Positions 44,016 through 52,884 of a stretch of 64,000 nucleotides of DNA are shown one piece after another. The stretch comes from Nisaea sp. (lineage in GTDB: Bacteria; Pseudomonadota; Alphaproteobacteria; Thalassobaculales; Thalassobaculaceae). The position numbers and the translations under genes are program-made. Location of the stretch: positions 1,860,001-1,924,000 of the forward strand of contig NZ_JAXMNY010000001.1 in assembly GCF_034670185.1 (NCBI RefSeq). The letters are read 5' to 3'. The notes under the pieces were generated by a model that searched no databases, was not told where the DNA came from, and saw nothing but the letters and a program-made list of their open reading frames with translations. The number at the start of each line of letters is the position of its first letter. Position 1 is the stretch's first letter.

Positions 44016-44909
44016 ATGTCAACCATTGCTCTCACCCAGATCCTGCTGAACGGTCTCGCCCTCGGCGCCGCCTATGCCCTTATCGCGCTTGGCTTCGTCA
44101 TCGTGCTGAACGCCGTGGGGGCGGTGAATTTCGCCCAGGGCGAGCTGGTCATGGCGGGCGGTTTCGCCGCCATCGCGCTCGCCCCGTTGATCGGCGAAGC
44201 GACGGCGCTGCCAGGGCTGCTCCTGCTGCCGCTGGTGATGGGGCTGATGGGACTCGTCGGGGCCGGCTTCGCCTGGATTGCCTATTTCCCCGTGCGCAAA
44301 CGCCATCAGGTCGCGGTCTTCGTCAGCACCATCGCCGCCGGACTGGTGCTGCAGCATCTGGCGAACGCCCTTTTCGGCGCCGCGCCCCGGGCCGGGCCTC
44401 CGCTCATCGCGGGCGCCCCTATGACCATTGGCAGCCTGTCCATCTCGCTGCAGCAACTCGCGGTGATGGCCTGTGCAGCCGCCCTGATCTCCGGGACTGG
44501 CCTGTTTCTCGGCCGGACCCAGACCGGGCGACACATGCGCGCCGTGGCACAGGATTCTGAAATGGCGGCCGCCATCGGCATCCACCCGAAGCGTATGATC
44601 ACCCTCTCCTTCGCGCTCGCCATCGCGCTTGCGGGCGCGGCCGGATTGCTGCTGTCCAACCAGTTCTTCGTCAGCCCTAACGATGGCGGATTGTTCATGC
44701 TGAAAGCCTATATCGCGGTAACCATCGGCGGCTGGGGCAGGCTCGACGGGGCGGTGATCGGCGCAATGTTGATCGGCATTTTCGAGACCCTTGTCGCCGC
44801 GCTTACCTCCTATCTGGTAGCAGAGGCCCTGCTCTATGCGCTGCTACTGGTCATGCTGGTGTTCCGACCGTCGGGGCTTCTGCCGGAGCGGGCACGCGCC
44901 CGTGTCTAA
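44016..44909 (+). CDS. Branched-chain amino-acid-type ABC permease (LivH-like)
   Basis: The 297-residue permease has about eight segments and the LivH signature NGLALGAAYALIALGFVIVLNAVGAVNFAQGELVM. The later GWGRLDGAVIGAML and MLVFRPSGLLPERA are also standard. It forms a channel with the LivM half encoded next, whose GTG start overlaps its stop by eight bases. Confidence 0.94.
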   Translation: MSTIALTQILLNGLALGAAYALIALGFVIVLNAVGAVNFAQGELVMAGGFAAIALAPLIGEATALPGLLLLPLVMGLMGLVGAGFAWIAYFPVRKRHQVAVFVSTIAAGLVLQHLANALFGAAPRAGPPLIAGAPMTIGSLSISLQQLAVMACAAALISGTGLFLGRTQTGRHMRAVAQDSEMAAAIGIHPKRMITLSFALAIALAGAAGLLLSNQFFVSPNDGGLFMLKAYIAVTIGGWGRLDGAVIGAMLIGIFETLVAALTSYLVAEALLYALLLVMLVFRPSGLLPERARARV

Positions 44910-46569
44910 CCCGCGCTCCCGTCTGATTCTCGGCGCCGTAGTTGCCGCGCTGGCGCTCTATGCCCTGTTCTACGCAGGCGATTACGCTCTGCATGTCCTG
45001 ACCCGTGCCGGGATCTATGCCATTGCCGCGATTGGCTATCAGCTCATCTTCGGCCGCCTTGGTGCACTGTCACTAGCTCAGGGCTGTTTCTTCGGGCTTG
45101 GCGCCTATGCGGCAGGTCTTGGTGCGCTGGAACTCGGCCTTGGATTCCCCCTGACACTGGCCGCAGGCATCCTGTTGCCGAGCGTTCTGGCCGCCCTCAT
45201 CGCAATTCCCGTGCTCCGTCTCGCCTCGCACTATTTCGCGCTCGCCACCCTCGGCATCGCCCAACTCGCCCTCCTCGTCGCCACGAACTGGACAGAGGTC
45301 ACCGGCGGCGCGAACGGCCTGTACGGAGTGCCGCCCATCGAGATCGGCTCGGTTTCCTTCGGGCACGGCTTGCCGCTGACCATACTGGTCTGGGCCTGTG
45401 TCGGCCTGGCACTCCTTATTTCGCACAGGATGACAGCCGGACGGCTTGGGCTGGCGGTCGAGACCCTGCGGGAAGCGCCTCTGGCCGCCACCACGCTCGG
45501 TATCGACGGGGCGGCAATCCGTTTCCGATTCTTCATCGCCAGCGCGGCTTTTGGCGGACTTGCCGGAGCGCTGCAGGCACACGCGGTCGGCGTCGTTTCA
45601 CCGGACGTCTTGCAGTTCCACGTCCTGGTACTGATCCTCGCCATGACCGTGATTGGCGGACGCACCTCACCCGTCGGGGCCGTGCTTGGCGCCCTGCTGC
45701 TGGTTCATCTGCCGGAGTGGTTCCGGGATTTTGCAGATTATTATCTTGTGGTCTATGGCGCGGCCCTGCTCGCCGCCATCGTCTTCCTGCCGCGCGGACT
45801 TGCCAGTCTCTTTTGGGAAAGCAAGGCATCCGCAATCGTAACAGGCGACGCTGCGGCACCGCATGCGCCCGCTCCGCTCAGCCTGTCCGTGGAGACTGTG
45901 TCCAAACAGTTTGGCGGCGTAACCGCGCTGGACGGCGTCTCCCTCACCCTCGCCCCTGGCGAAATTCTCGGCCTCATCGGCCCGAATGGCTCCGGTAAGA
46001 CGACATTGGTCAACCTGATCTCCGGCATCGAGAAACCGGATGGTGGGCGAATCCGTCTCGGCGACAGTGACATCACCGGCAAACCACCAGAATTCATTGC
46101 CCGCGCCGGTCTCTGCCGCAGTTTCCAGCATCCGCAGATCGCACCGGACCTGACCGTGCTGGAGAGCGTTGAGGCGGTTGTCTCCGAAGGCGAGAGCCCT
46201 CAGGCCCGACTGAGCGAGGTCGGCCTCTTAAGCCGCGCGAACGAACGCGCAGGAACCCTGCCACCGGCGGCCCTGAAGCATCTCGAAATCGCCCGCGCCC
46301 TTGCCGCTGGCGCCTCCGTCCTCGCTCTGGACGAGCCGGCCGCCGGGATGAACGAGGTGGAACGCGCGGAGCTTTCAGCTTTGCTGAAGCGGCTGGCGGA
46401 TGCGGGCCATGGCATCCTGCTGATCGATCACGCGATGGATTTCCTGCTGCCCCTGGCGGACCGGGTGATCTGCCTCAGTGCCGGACAGGTCGTCGCCGAG
46501 GGAATGCCCCGCGACGTTGCCCGTGACCCGGCGGCCATCAGCGCCTATTTCGGGGAGAGCCCGCTGTGA
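44902..46569 (+). CDS. Fused LivM permease-LivG ATPase
   Basis: The 555-residue protein joins a LivM-type permease (about residues 1-300; IGYQLIFGRLGALSLAQGCFFGLGAY, then RESA-type helices and GGRTSPVGAVLGALLL) to a LivG-type ATPase (about 318-555). The ATPase has Walker A GPNGSGKT at 360-367, a Q-loop region and Walker B VLALDEPAAGMN with Asp477/Glu478. Its signature, at 453-457, is LPPAA, whereas LivG has LAYGQ. The Gly essential for contacting ATP is missing, so one of the two ATP sites with LivF is likely degenerate. GTG start at 44902 with GGAGCGGG upstream. Confidence 0.92.
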   Translation: MSNPRSRLILGAVVAALALYALFYAGDYALHVLTRAGIYAIAAIGYQLIFGRLGALSLAQGCFFGLGAYAAGLGALELGLGFPLTLAAGILLPSVLAALIAIPVLRLASHYFALATLGIAQLALLVATNWTEVTGGANGLYGVPPIEIGSVSFGHGLPLTILVWACVGLALLISHRMTAGRLGLAVETLREAPLAATTLGIDGAAIRFRFFIASAAFGGLAGALQAHAVGVVSPDVLQFHVLVLILAMTVIGGRTSPVGAVLGALLLVHLPEWFRDFADYYLVVYGAALLAAIVFLPRGLASLFWESKASAIVTGDAAAPHAPAPLSLSVETVSKQFGGVTALDGVSLTLAPGEILGLIGPNGSGKTTLVNLISGIEKPDGGRIRLGDSDITGKPPEFIARAGLCRSFQHPQIAPDLTVLESVEAVVSEGESPQARLSEVGLLSRANERAGTLPPAALKHLEIARALAAGASVLALDEPAAGMNEVERAELSALLKRLADAGHGILLIDHAMDFLLPLADRVICLSAGQVVAEGMPRDVARDPAAISAYFGESPL

Positions 46570-47285
46570 GTGCCGCGCTGCTCTCCTTCCGGAATGTTTC
46601 CGTACGGCGCGGCGGCGCGATGGCGGTGCGCAACCTCACTCTCGATGTTGCGCCAGGAGAGATCGTTGCCCTGATCGGCCTGAATGGCGCCGGAAAATCG
46701 AGCCTGCTGCGCGCCGCCATGGGCCTGGAAACGCTCACGGATGGAGAAATCCTGTTCCGGGACCAGTCACTCTCTGGCACCGACACACCGGACCGGGCGC
46801 GGCTCGGCATCGGCTATTGCCCCGAAGGACGCCGCCTGTTCCCCGGCATGACGGTTTCGGACACCCTGCATGCCGCAATGGCTGCATCGCACGCCGAACG
46901 CCTCGGGCGGATTGCCGAACTCGGCGCCCTCTTCCCTTTGCTCGGCACCATCCTCGAACGGGAAAGCTGGAGCCTCAGCGGCGGGCAGCAACAGGTTGTC
47001 GCCATAGCGCGCGCGCTGATGCAGCGCCCGGAAATCCTGTTGCTGGATGAGCCATCGCTTGGCCTTGCCCCCGTTATCTGCCAGGAGCTGTTTCCCGCCA
47101 TTCGCCGGCTTGCGGATGATGGTGCCGCTGTGCTTCTGGCGGAGCAGAGCACAGCCACGGCCCTCTCCGTGGCCGATCGGATCGCGGTGTTGCACCGGGG
47201 CACTCTGGTCCTGAATGAGCCCGCAGCCGCACTTTCTCACGAGCGCTTGAAAACAATCCTGCTTTCCGAGGGTGAACAGCGCTGA
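46566..47285 (+). CDS. Liv-type ABC ATPase (LivF-like)
   Basis: The 239-residue ATPase has the complete motif set: Walker A GLNGAGKSS, signature SLSGGQQQVVAIARAL, Walker B ILLLDEPSLGLAP, and the LivF marker GIGYCPEGRRLFPGMTV. It starts with GTG overlapping the previous stop (GTGA). With the fused LivMG it completes the transporter; only this partner has a canonical signature. Confidence 0.94.
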   Translation: MSAALLSFRNVSVRRGGAMAVRNLTLDVAPGEIVALIGLNGAGKSSLLRAAMGLETLTDGEILFRDQSLSGTDTPDRARLGIGYCPEGRRLFPGMTVSDTLHAAMAASHAERLGRIAELGALFPLLGTILERESWSLSGGQQQVVAIARALMQRPEILLLDEPSLGLAPVICQELFPAIRRLADDGAAVLLAEQSTATALSVADRIAVLHRGTLVLNEPAAALSHERLKTILLSEGEQR

Positions 47286-47340
47286 CGCTTGGTTTATGCT
47301 CGCCGAAAATCGCCTAGCCCGCCTTTGGAGATCCCCGTCG

Positions 47341-48027
47341 ATGGACGAGAGCACAACCCCCGACTTCCGCCAGAGCATCGCCGAGACCGCAGCGAATATC
47401 CTGCTCGAGATCGAAGCCGTGCATATCCGCCCGGAAGAGCCGTTCACCTTCACTTCCGGTCGGCTCAGCCCGGTCTATGTAGATTGCCGCAAGATCATCA
47501 GCTTCCCCCGCGCCCGGAAGCAGCTGATGGAGATGGGCGTCGAACTGCTTGCCCAGAAGGCCGGGTTCGAGCAGTTCGATGCCGTGGCCGGCGGTGAGAC
47601 GGCAGGCATTCCTTTCGCCGCCTGGATCGCCGACCTGCTCGGTTTGCCGATGCTCTATATTCGCAAGAAGCCGAAAGGTTTCGGCCGCAACGCCCGGATC
47701 GAAGGCACATTCGAAGATGGCGCGCGCATCCTTCTGGTCGAAGACCTGGCAACGGATGGCGGCTCCAAGCTCTCCTTCATCGACGCCATCCGCGAAGCCG
47801 GTGGCGAGGTTGCTCACTGCTTCGTGGTTTTCCACTACGGCAACTTCCCGCAAAGCACCTCCTCCATGAAAGAGAAAGGCGTCGATCTGCACGGTCTCTG
47901 CACCTGGTGGGATGTGCTGGCGGCTGCGGAAAAGCGCGGCTTCACCGAAGCGCAGCTCAGCGAAGTGCGTCAGTTCCTGCGCGATCCGGACGGCTGGGCC
48001 GCTACCCGCGAAACCGTCGACGTCTAA
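47341..48027 (+). CDS. pyrE: Orotate phosphoribosyltransferase
   Basis: The 228-residue enzyme transfers phosphoribose from PRPP to orotate in pyrimidine synthesis. Markers: EEPFTFTSGRLSPVYVDCRKIISFP, GGETAGIPFAAWIADLLGLPM, and the PRPP loop ILLVEDLATDGGSKLSF (a variant of VEDV(V/I)TTGG). ATG at 47341 with GGAG upstream; the frame extends back to 47272 inside livF, which is unlikely to be used. It is 55 bases downstream of the TPP-controlled operon on the same strand and could be cotranscribed. Confidence 0.92.
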   Translation: MDESTTPDFRQSIAETAANILLEIEAVHIRPEEPFTFTSGRLSPVYVDCRKIISFPRARKQLMEMGVELLAQKAGFEQFDAVAGGETAGIPFAAWIADLLGLPMLYIRKKPKGFGRNARIEGTFEDGARILLVEDLATDGGSKLSFIDAIREAGGEVAHCFVVFHYGNFPQSTSSMKEKGVDLHGLCTWWDVLAAAEKRGFTEAQLSEVRQFLRDPDGWAATRETVDV

Positions 48028-48053
48028 TAAGAAACCAATCTGGGGGAAGAGTG

Positions 48054-48677
48054 ATGCTGAGGATTCTCGGCCGTAATAATTCGAGCAACGTGCAGAAGGT
48101 AACCTGGCTCTGCGAGGAGCTGTCGATACCGAATGAGCGCGAGGATTTCGGCGGGGCCTTCGCCAACACGAAAGACAGTCATTACCTCTCCCTGAACCCC
48201 AATTCCCGGGTTCCGACGATCATCGAGGACGATTTTGTCCTCTGGGAATCGAACGCCATCGTTCGCTATCTCTGCAACAAGTACTCGGCTGGCGACATGG
48301 CGCCGGCAGACCCACGCGCCTATGCGGATGCGGACCGCTGGATGGATTGGCTGCAGACTACCGTTCTGGCCCCGATCACGGTGATTTTCTGGGGCCTGGT
48401 CCGGACACCTGAAGCAGAGCGTGATCTGGCGGCAATCGAAGGCGCGCGGGATAACATGATCCCGATCTGGAAGATCCTCGATGAGCGGCTGACGGGTCGC
48501 GACTACATCATGGGCGACAGACTGACAATGGCGGACATCGCGATTGCCATCAATTGCTACCGCTGGATGACCCTGATCCAGGACCGGCCGTCCATGCCCG
48601 CTCTTGAGGCTTGGTACGACCGGATCGCCGCGCGTCCAGCCTTCAGGAAACACGTGCTGGATATTCCGCTGACCTGA
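48054..48677 (+). CDS. Glutathione S-transferase family protein
   Basis: The 207-residue protein has an N-terminal GST domain (MLRILGRNNSSNVQKVTWLCEELSI, NPNSRVPTIIEDDFVLWESNAIVRYLCNKY) and a helical C-terminal domain. RVPTI supplies the cis-Pro and W-E-S-N-A-I the glutathione contact. The sequence resembles the YfcG/YibF-like bacterial GSTs. GGGGGAAGAG precedes the ATG. Role unknown; gene order with pyrE may simply be operon economy. Confidence 0.9.
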   Translation: MLRILGRNNSSNVQKVTWLCEELSIPNEREDFGGAFANTKDSHYLSLNPNSRVPTIIEDDFVLWESNAIVRYLCNKYSAGDMAPADPRAYADADRWMDWLQTTVLAPITVIFWGLVRTPEAERDLAAIEGARDNMIPIWKILDERLTGRDYIMGDRLTMADIAIAINCYRWMTLIQDRPSMPALEAWYDRIAARPAFRKHVLDIPLT

Positions 48678-48766
48678 TTTATCAATACCGGAGCGCGGCG
48701 CTGGAAATCCCCCGCCGCGCCTCTTATTCTTTCAAGATCAATCCACCGAGACGGAGACAGCCCCCG

Positions 48767-50467
48767 ATGCGACGATCCGCCCGCGTCCTGACCTTCTGGC
48801 TGCTCCTGTTTCTTTCCGCACTTTCCCTTCCCCGCCCCGCAGACGCGCGTGAACAGCTCGTCATCGGAATAACCCAGTTCCCGACAACGCTGAACCCGAT
48901 GATCGATTCCATGCTGGTGAAGACCTATGTGCTCGGCATGGCGCAGCGGCAGATGACAATCTTCGGGCATGACTGGGAGCCAATCTGCCTCTGGTGCACG
49001 GAACTGCCGACCTTCGGGAACGAGCGGGCGGAACGCTTTGCTGTGCTCGACGCGACAGGGAAGGAAACCGGCCGTGAGGGCGTGCGCGCGACCTACACGA
49101 TCAAGCCGGGCGCCATCTGGGGTGACGGCACGCCAATCACCACCGATGACGTCCTGTTCAGTTGGGAGGTCGGGCGCCATCCGGAAACCGGTGTCGCGGA
49201 TGCCAACAGCTACCAGGAAATCCTCGATATCGAGGTCGAGGACGACCGTATTTTCACCATCGTCCGGGACAAGATCGACTACCGCTACAACACGCTTGGC
49301 GATTTCCAGCTCCTGCCCGTCCATCTGGAGCGCGACGCTTTCGCCAACCCGCGGGAGTACAAGAACCGAACCCTCTACAAAACCGCGCCCGGCACGCCCG
49401 GCCTCTATAACGGCCCCTATCGGGTCACGGAGGTGAATGAGGGCGCCTATATTGTGCTGACCCGGAACGAGCACTGGCAGGGCAAGCAGCCGGTCTTCGA
49501 GCGTATCGTGGTCAAGACCATCGAAAAGACGGCGGCGCTCGAGGCCAACCTGCTTTCCGGCGCCATCGATTACATCGCGGGCGAAGCCGGGCTCACCCTC
49601 GACCAGGCGCTCGGCTTCGAGAAGCGGCATGGCGATACGTTCGACGTTATCTACAAGCCCGGACTGATTTACGAGCATATCGAGTTCAATCTCGACAATC
49701 CGGTGCTGGCCGATATGAAGATGCGCCGCGCCCTGCTTCACGCCATCGACCGCAAGGCGATCTCGGACAAGCTGTTCGCCGGGAACCAGCCGGTGGCCCA
49801 CGGCGCAGTCAACCCGCTGGACTGGGCTTACCATGACAATCTGCCCCTCTATCCCTATGACCCGTCGCGCGCCAAGGCGCTGCTGGAGGAGGCTGGCTGG
49901 ACAGAGATCAAGAATGGCGTTCGCCACAAGCCGGACGGCACGAAACTCAGCCTCGAGATCATGACCACCGCTGGCAACCGGATCCGGGAGCTGGTCGAGC
50001 AGGTACTACAGGACTACTGGAAAAAGGTCGGGGTCGAGGTGACGATCCGCAACGAGCCGGCCCGGGTGTTCTTTGGCGAGACCGTCCAGAAACGCAAATT
50101 CCCGGCCATGGCCATGTTCGCCTGGCTGTCCGCTCCGGAATCCCTCCCGAAAACCACGCTCTATTCTACGTCCATCCCGACCGAAGCAAACAACTGGTCT
50201 GGTCAGAACGTCACCGGCTACAGCAGCCCGGAAATGGACAGACTGATCGATGCCATAGAGGTTGAGCTCGACCGGGAAAAACGCCGGGCGCTCTGGGCCG
50301 AGCAGCAGACCCTCTATTCCACCGACCTGCCGGTCCTTCCGCTCTATTTCCGATCCGATGCCTATATCCTGCCAAAATGGCTGAAAGGGCTGAGACCGAC
50401 CGGACATAAGTACAGCTCCACCTATTGGGTCGAGCAGTGGCGCGACGGATCAAGTGCGAGCCAGTAA
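48767..50467 (+). CDS. Peptide-type ABC transporter substrate-binding protein
   Basis: The 566-residue protein begins with a Sec signal peptide (MRRSARVLTFWLLLFLSALS, cleavage near PADA) and has the SBP_bac_5 fold: LVIGITQFPTTLNPMIDSML, TYTIKPGAIWGDGTPITTDDVLF, and MKMRRALLHAIDRKAISDKLF. The long form and 'NPMIDSMLVKTYVLGMAQRQMT' type of start separate it from the 24.4 kb paralogue. It heads a three-gene set with two permeases and no ATPase. Confidence 0.93.
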   Translation: MRRSARVLTFWLLLFLSALSLPRPADAREQLVIGITQFPTTLNPMIDSMLVKTYVLGMAQRQMTIFGHDWEPICLWCTELPTFGNERAERFAVLDATGKETGREGVRATYTIKPGAIWGDGTPITTDDVLFSWEVGRHPETGVADANSYQEILDIEVEDDRIFTIVRDKIDYRYNTLGDFQLLPVHLERDAFANPREYKNRTLYKTAPGTPGLYNGPYRVTEVNEGAYIVLTRNEHWQGKQPVFERIVVKTIEKTAALEANLLSGAIDYIAGEAGLTLDQALGFEKRHGDTFDVIYKPGLIYEHIEFNLDNPVLADMKMRRALLHAIDRKAISDKLFAGNQPVAHGAVNPLDWAYHDNLPLYPYDPSRAKALLEEAGWTEIKNGVRHKPDGTKLSLEIMTTAGNRIRELVEQVLQDYWKKVGVEVTIRNEPARVFFGETVQKRKFPAMAMFAWLSAPESLPKTTLYSTSIPTEANNWSGQNVTGYSSPEMDRLIDAIEVELDREKRRALWAEQQTLYSTDLPVLPLYFRSDAYILPKWLKGLRPTGHKYSSTYWVEQWRDGSSASQ

Positions 50468-50505
50468 CGCCATGCCAGTAACGTCATGAGAAATCCCGGA
50501 CCGCC

Positions 50506-51474
50506 ATGACCGGATTTCTGGTTCGCCGTACTCTTCAGGCCTTGATCGTGCTCGGGGTCATGTCCTTCGTGACTTATGGGTTGTTGGCCCTGATGCCGGG
50601 CGATCCGATTGACCTGATGCTGGCCGGCGATCCGAACATGACATCCGCCGATGTAGCGCGCCTGCGCGCCCTGCACGGCCTCGACCGGCCCTTTCTGGAG
50701 CGCTATGGCGATTGGCTGGCCGGCGCACTCAACGGCGATCTCGGTTATTCCAGGCTGTTCGGTGCACCGGTTCTGGATGTCCTGGCACCAAGGCTGCTCA
50801 ACTCCCTGCTGCTGATGGGACTGGCATTCCTTCTTGCCGTCTCGATCGCCCTGCCTGCGAGTGTCGCTGCTGCGCGCCGTCCCGGAAGCCTCACGGACCG
50901 TTTGATCAACCTGCTCTGCTTCGCCGGGATATCCGTTCCGGCATTCTGGCTCGCACTGCTGATCATCCTGCTTTTCGCCGTCACGCTCGGCCTGTTCCCG
51001 GCAAGCGGCATGAAGACAATCGGCGATGGCGGCTTCGTTGACCGGGCAGCCCATCTTGTACTTCCCGTCATCACGCTCGCCGTCGCCAGCATCGCTCAAT
51101 ATACCCGCCACGGCCGGGCGGCGATGATCGAGGTATTGCGTGAGGACTACATCCGCACGGCGCGGGCAAAAGGCGTCGCCGAACGCACCATCCTCTGGCG
51201 CCACGGCTTCCGCAACGCGCTGATCCCGGTGGTTACAATCATGGCGCTCGATTTCGGTGCTCTCTTCTCCGGCGCCCTGATTGTCGAGACAATGTTCGCC
51301 TATCTCGGCATGGGAAAGACGATCTACGATGCGGTGATGGGCAACGACTACAACCTCGCCCTTGTCGGCTTGCTGCTGGCCACCGCCATTACCCTGGCCG
51401 CGAACATCGCCGCAGACATCGCTTACGGCCTGATTGACCCGCGCATCCGGCTGAACGGAGGGCGCCAGGTATGA
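50506..51474 (+). CDS. ABC transporter permease, DppB type (second system)
   Basis: The 322-residue permease has about six segments: LIVLGVMSFVTYGLLALMPGDPIDLML at the start is the DppB/OppB opener. The EAA loop is IEVLREDYIRTARAKGVAERTILWRHGFRNALIPV. Its stop overlaps the start of the DppC-type gene by 4 bases. Confidence 0.94.
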   Translation: MTGFLVRRTLQALIVLGVMSFVTYGLLALMPGDPIDLMLAGDPNMTSADVARLRALHGLDRPFLERYGDWLAGALNGDLGYSRLFGAPVLDVLAPRLLNSLLLMGLAFLLAVSIALPASVAAARRPGSLTDRLINLLCFAGISVPAFWLALLIILLFAVTLGLFPASGMKTIGDGGFVDRAAHLVLPVITLAVASIAQYTRHGRAAMIEVLREDYIRTARAKGVAERTILWRHGFRNALIPVVTIMALDFGALFSGALIVETMFAYLGMGKTIYDAVMGNDYNLALVGLLLATAITLAANIAADIAYGLIDPRIRLNGGRQV

Positions 51475-52406
51475 GCATCGCCCCCTTCCACTTCCACCTG
51501 CTTTCAAGGCGCCGGCACAGTCTTTTCGCGCGACTGGTGCGCAACGGCTCTGCTGCTGCCAGCCTGACCCTGCTCGCAAGCCTGCTGCTTGCCTGTTTCA
51601 GCGCGCCATTGATCGGCGCCATTTTCGACATCAACGCCACATCCATCGACCTCTTCAATATCTCCGCGGCTCCGTCCGCCGCCCATCCGCTCGGTACGGA
51701 CGAGATCGGCCGGGATCTGCTGATGCGGCTGCTCGACGGCGGCCAGGTGTCGTTGACGGTCGGGATCGCCGCCGCACTGAGCGCCACCGCCATCGGCACA
51801 GTGGCCGGGCTGATCGCGGGCTATCGCGGCGGCATTGCTGACGCCGTGCTGATGCGGCTCGCCGACGGGGTAATTTCCCTGCCCTTACTGCCGCTGCTGA
51901 TCGTGCTTGCGGCCATAGATCCGGCGAAGGTCGGCTTGCCGCCGGAGTTGGTGAAGTCGGAGAGTTTCAGCCTGTACCGGATCATCGCCATTATCGCCCT
52001 TGTCGGCTGGACCACGACGGCGCGGCTGGTGCGCGGCACGATCCTCAGCCTACGGGAACGGGATTTCATCGAGGCTGCCCGTGCCCAGGGTCTGCCAACA
52101 TCCCGTATCCTGTTCCGCCATCTGCTGCCGAACGCGGCATCGCCCATTCTGGTCGCCATGACCCTGACCGTCGGCAACGTGATTCTGTTCGAAAGCGTGC
52201 TCAGCTTCCTCGGCCTCGGTATCCAGCCGCCCATCCCGAGCTGGGGGAATATGCTGACCGGCGCGCAGGACCTGATCTCAGCCGCTCCCATGCTCGCCAT
52301 CTGGCCAGGCCTGCTGATTTTCGCCGCCGTCATCGCCTTCAATTTCCTCGGCGACGGACTCCAGGACGCACTAAATCCGCGGGCCCGGAACAGACGCGGA
52401 AGATGA
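51471..52406 (+). CDS. ABC transporter permease, DppC type (second system)
   Basis: The 311-residue permease matches DppC in length: HPLGTDEIGRDLLMRLLDGGQVSL, then the EAA loop DFIEAARAQGLPTSRILFRHLLPNAASPIL and LGLGIQPPIPSWGNML. No dppD or dppF gene follows; the next gene is a lipoprotein. It must borrow an ATPase, for example the fused one at 28340-30403, or rely on one elsewhere in the genome. Confidence 0.94.
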   Translation: MSIAPFHFHLLSRRRHSLFARLVRNGSAAASLTLLASLLLACFSAPLIGAIFDINATSIDLFNISAAPSAAHPLGTDEIGRDLLMRLLDGGQVSLTVGIAAALSATAIGTVAGLIAGYRGGIADAVLMRLADGVISLPLLPLLIVLAAIDPAKVGLPPELVKSESFSLYRIIAIIALVGWTTTARLVRGTILSLRERDFIEAARAQGLPTSRILFRHLLPNAASPILVAMTLTVGNVILFESVLSFLGLGIQPPIPSWGNMLTGAQDLISAAPMLAIWPGLLIFAAVIAFNFLGDGLQDALNPRARNRRGR

Positions 52407-52455
52407 GCTGCCGCGCCGCATTGACGCCTTGCCACCCCGCCTCTAGCTTGGCGCC

Positions 52456-52869
52456 ATGAACCGCATCCGCGCCCTCTTCCTCATGCTGATCTTTTTTGCC
52501 GCATTCGGCCTTGCGGCCTGTGAGGAAGAGCAAGCGACCGTGCTCAATCGACGTGATGGCAAAGCCCCACCCGGCGCGGGTCAGACCGGTGAGCTTTGCG
52601 TGCTGGTGCGCAACAGGGCTCCCTTCACCATCACCGGCCGGGTCCAGCTCAAGACCCGGGAGCGGACCAGCTTTCGTCTGGCACGCAACGGTCGAACCAA
52701 GATCTGTCTGGCGGGGACACTGTACGGTGGCGACACGGTCTCGCTGGTGCTGACCAATTTCATGACCCTGCCGCTGTTCTCTTGCTATGTGCGCTTCGAT
52801 CAGTCGATCGACGTCTATGCTCGGCCGCACCCCGATGGCGGCTGGCTCTACAACGCCCCCTGCAGCTAG
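52456..52869 (+). CDS. Small lipoprotein of unknown function
   Basis: The 137-residue protein starts MNRIRALFLMLIFFAAFGLAAC, a lipobox with Cys22, so it should be lipid-anchored. The mature part has a beta-rich look (GELCVLVRNRAPFTITGRVQLK, then TKICLAGTLYGGDTVSLVL) with four cysteines that may form disulfides. No family recognised. It follows the ATPase-less ABC set by 49 bases on the same strand. Confidence 0.75.
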   Translation: MNRIRALFLMLIFFAAFGLAACEEEQATVLNRRDGKAPPGAGQTGELCVLVRNRAPFTITGRVQLKTRERTSFRLARNGRTKICLAGTLYGGDTVSLVLTNFMTLPLFSCYVRFDQSIDVYARPHPDGGWLYNAPCS

Positions 52870-52884
52870 TCCGGCAGTAAGGAC

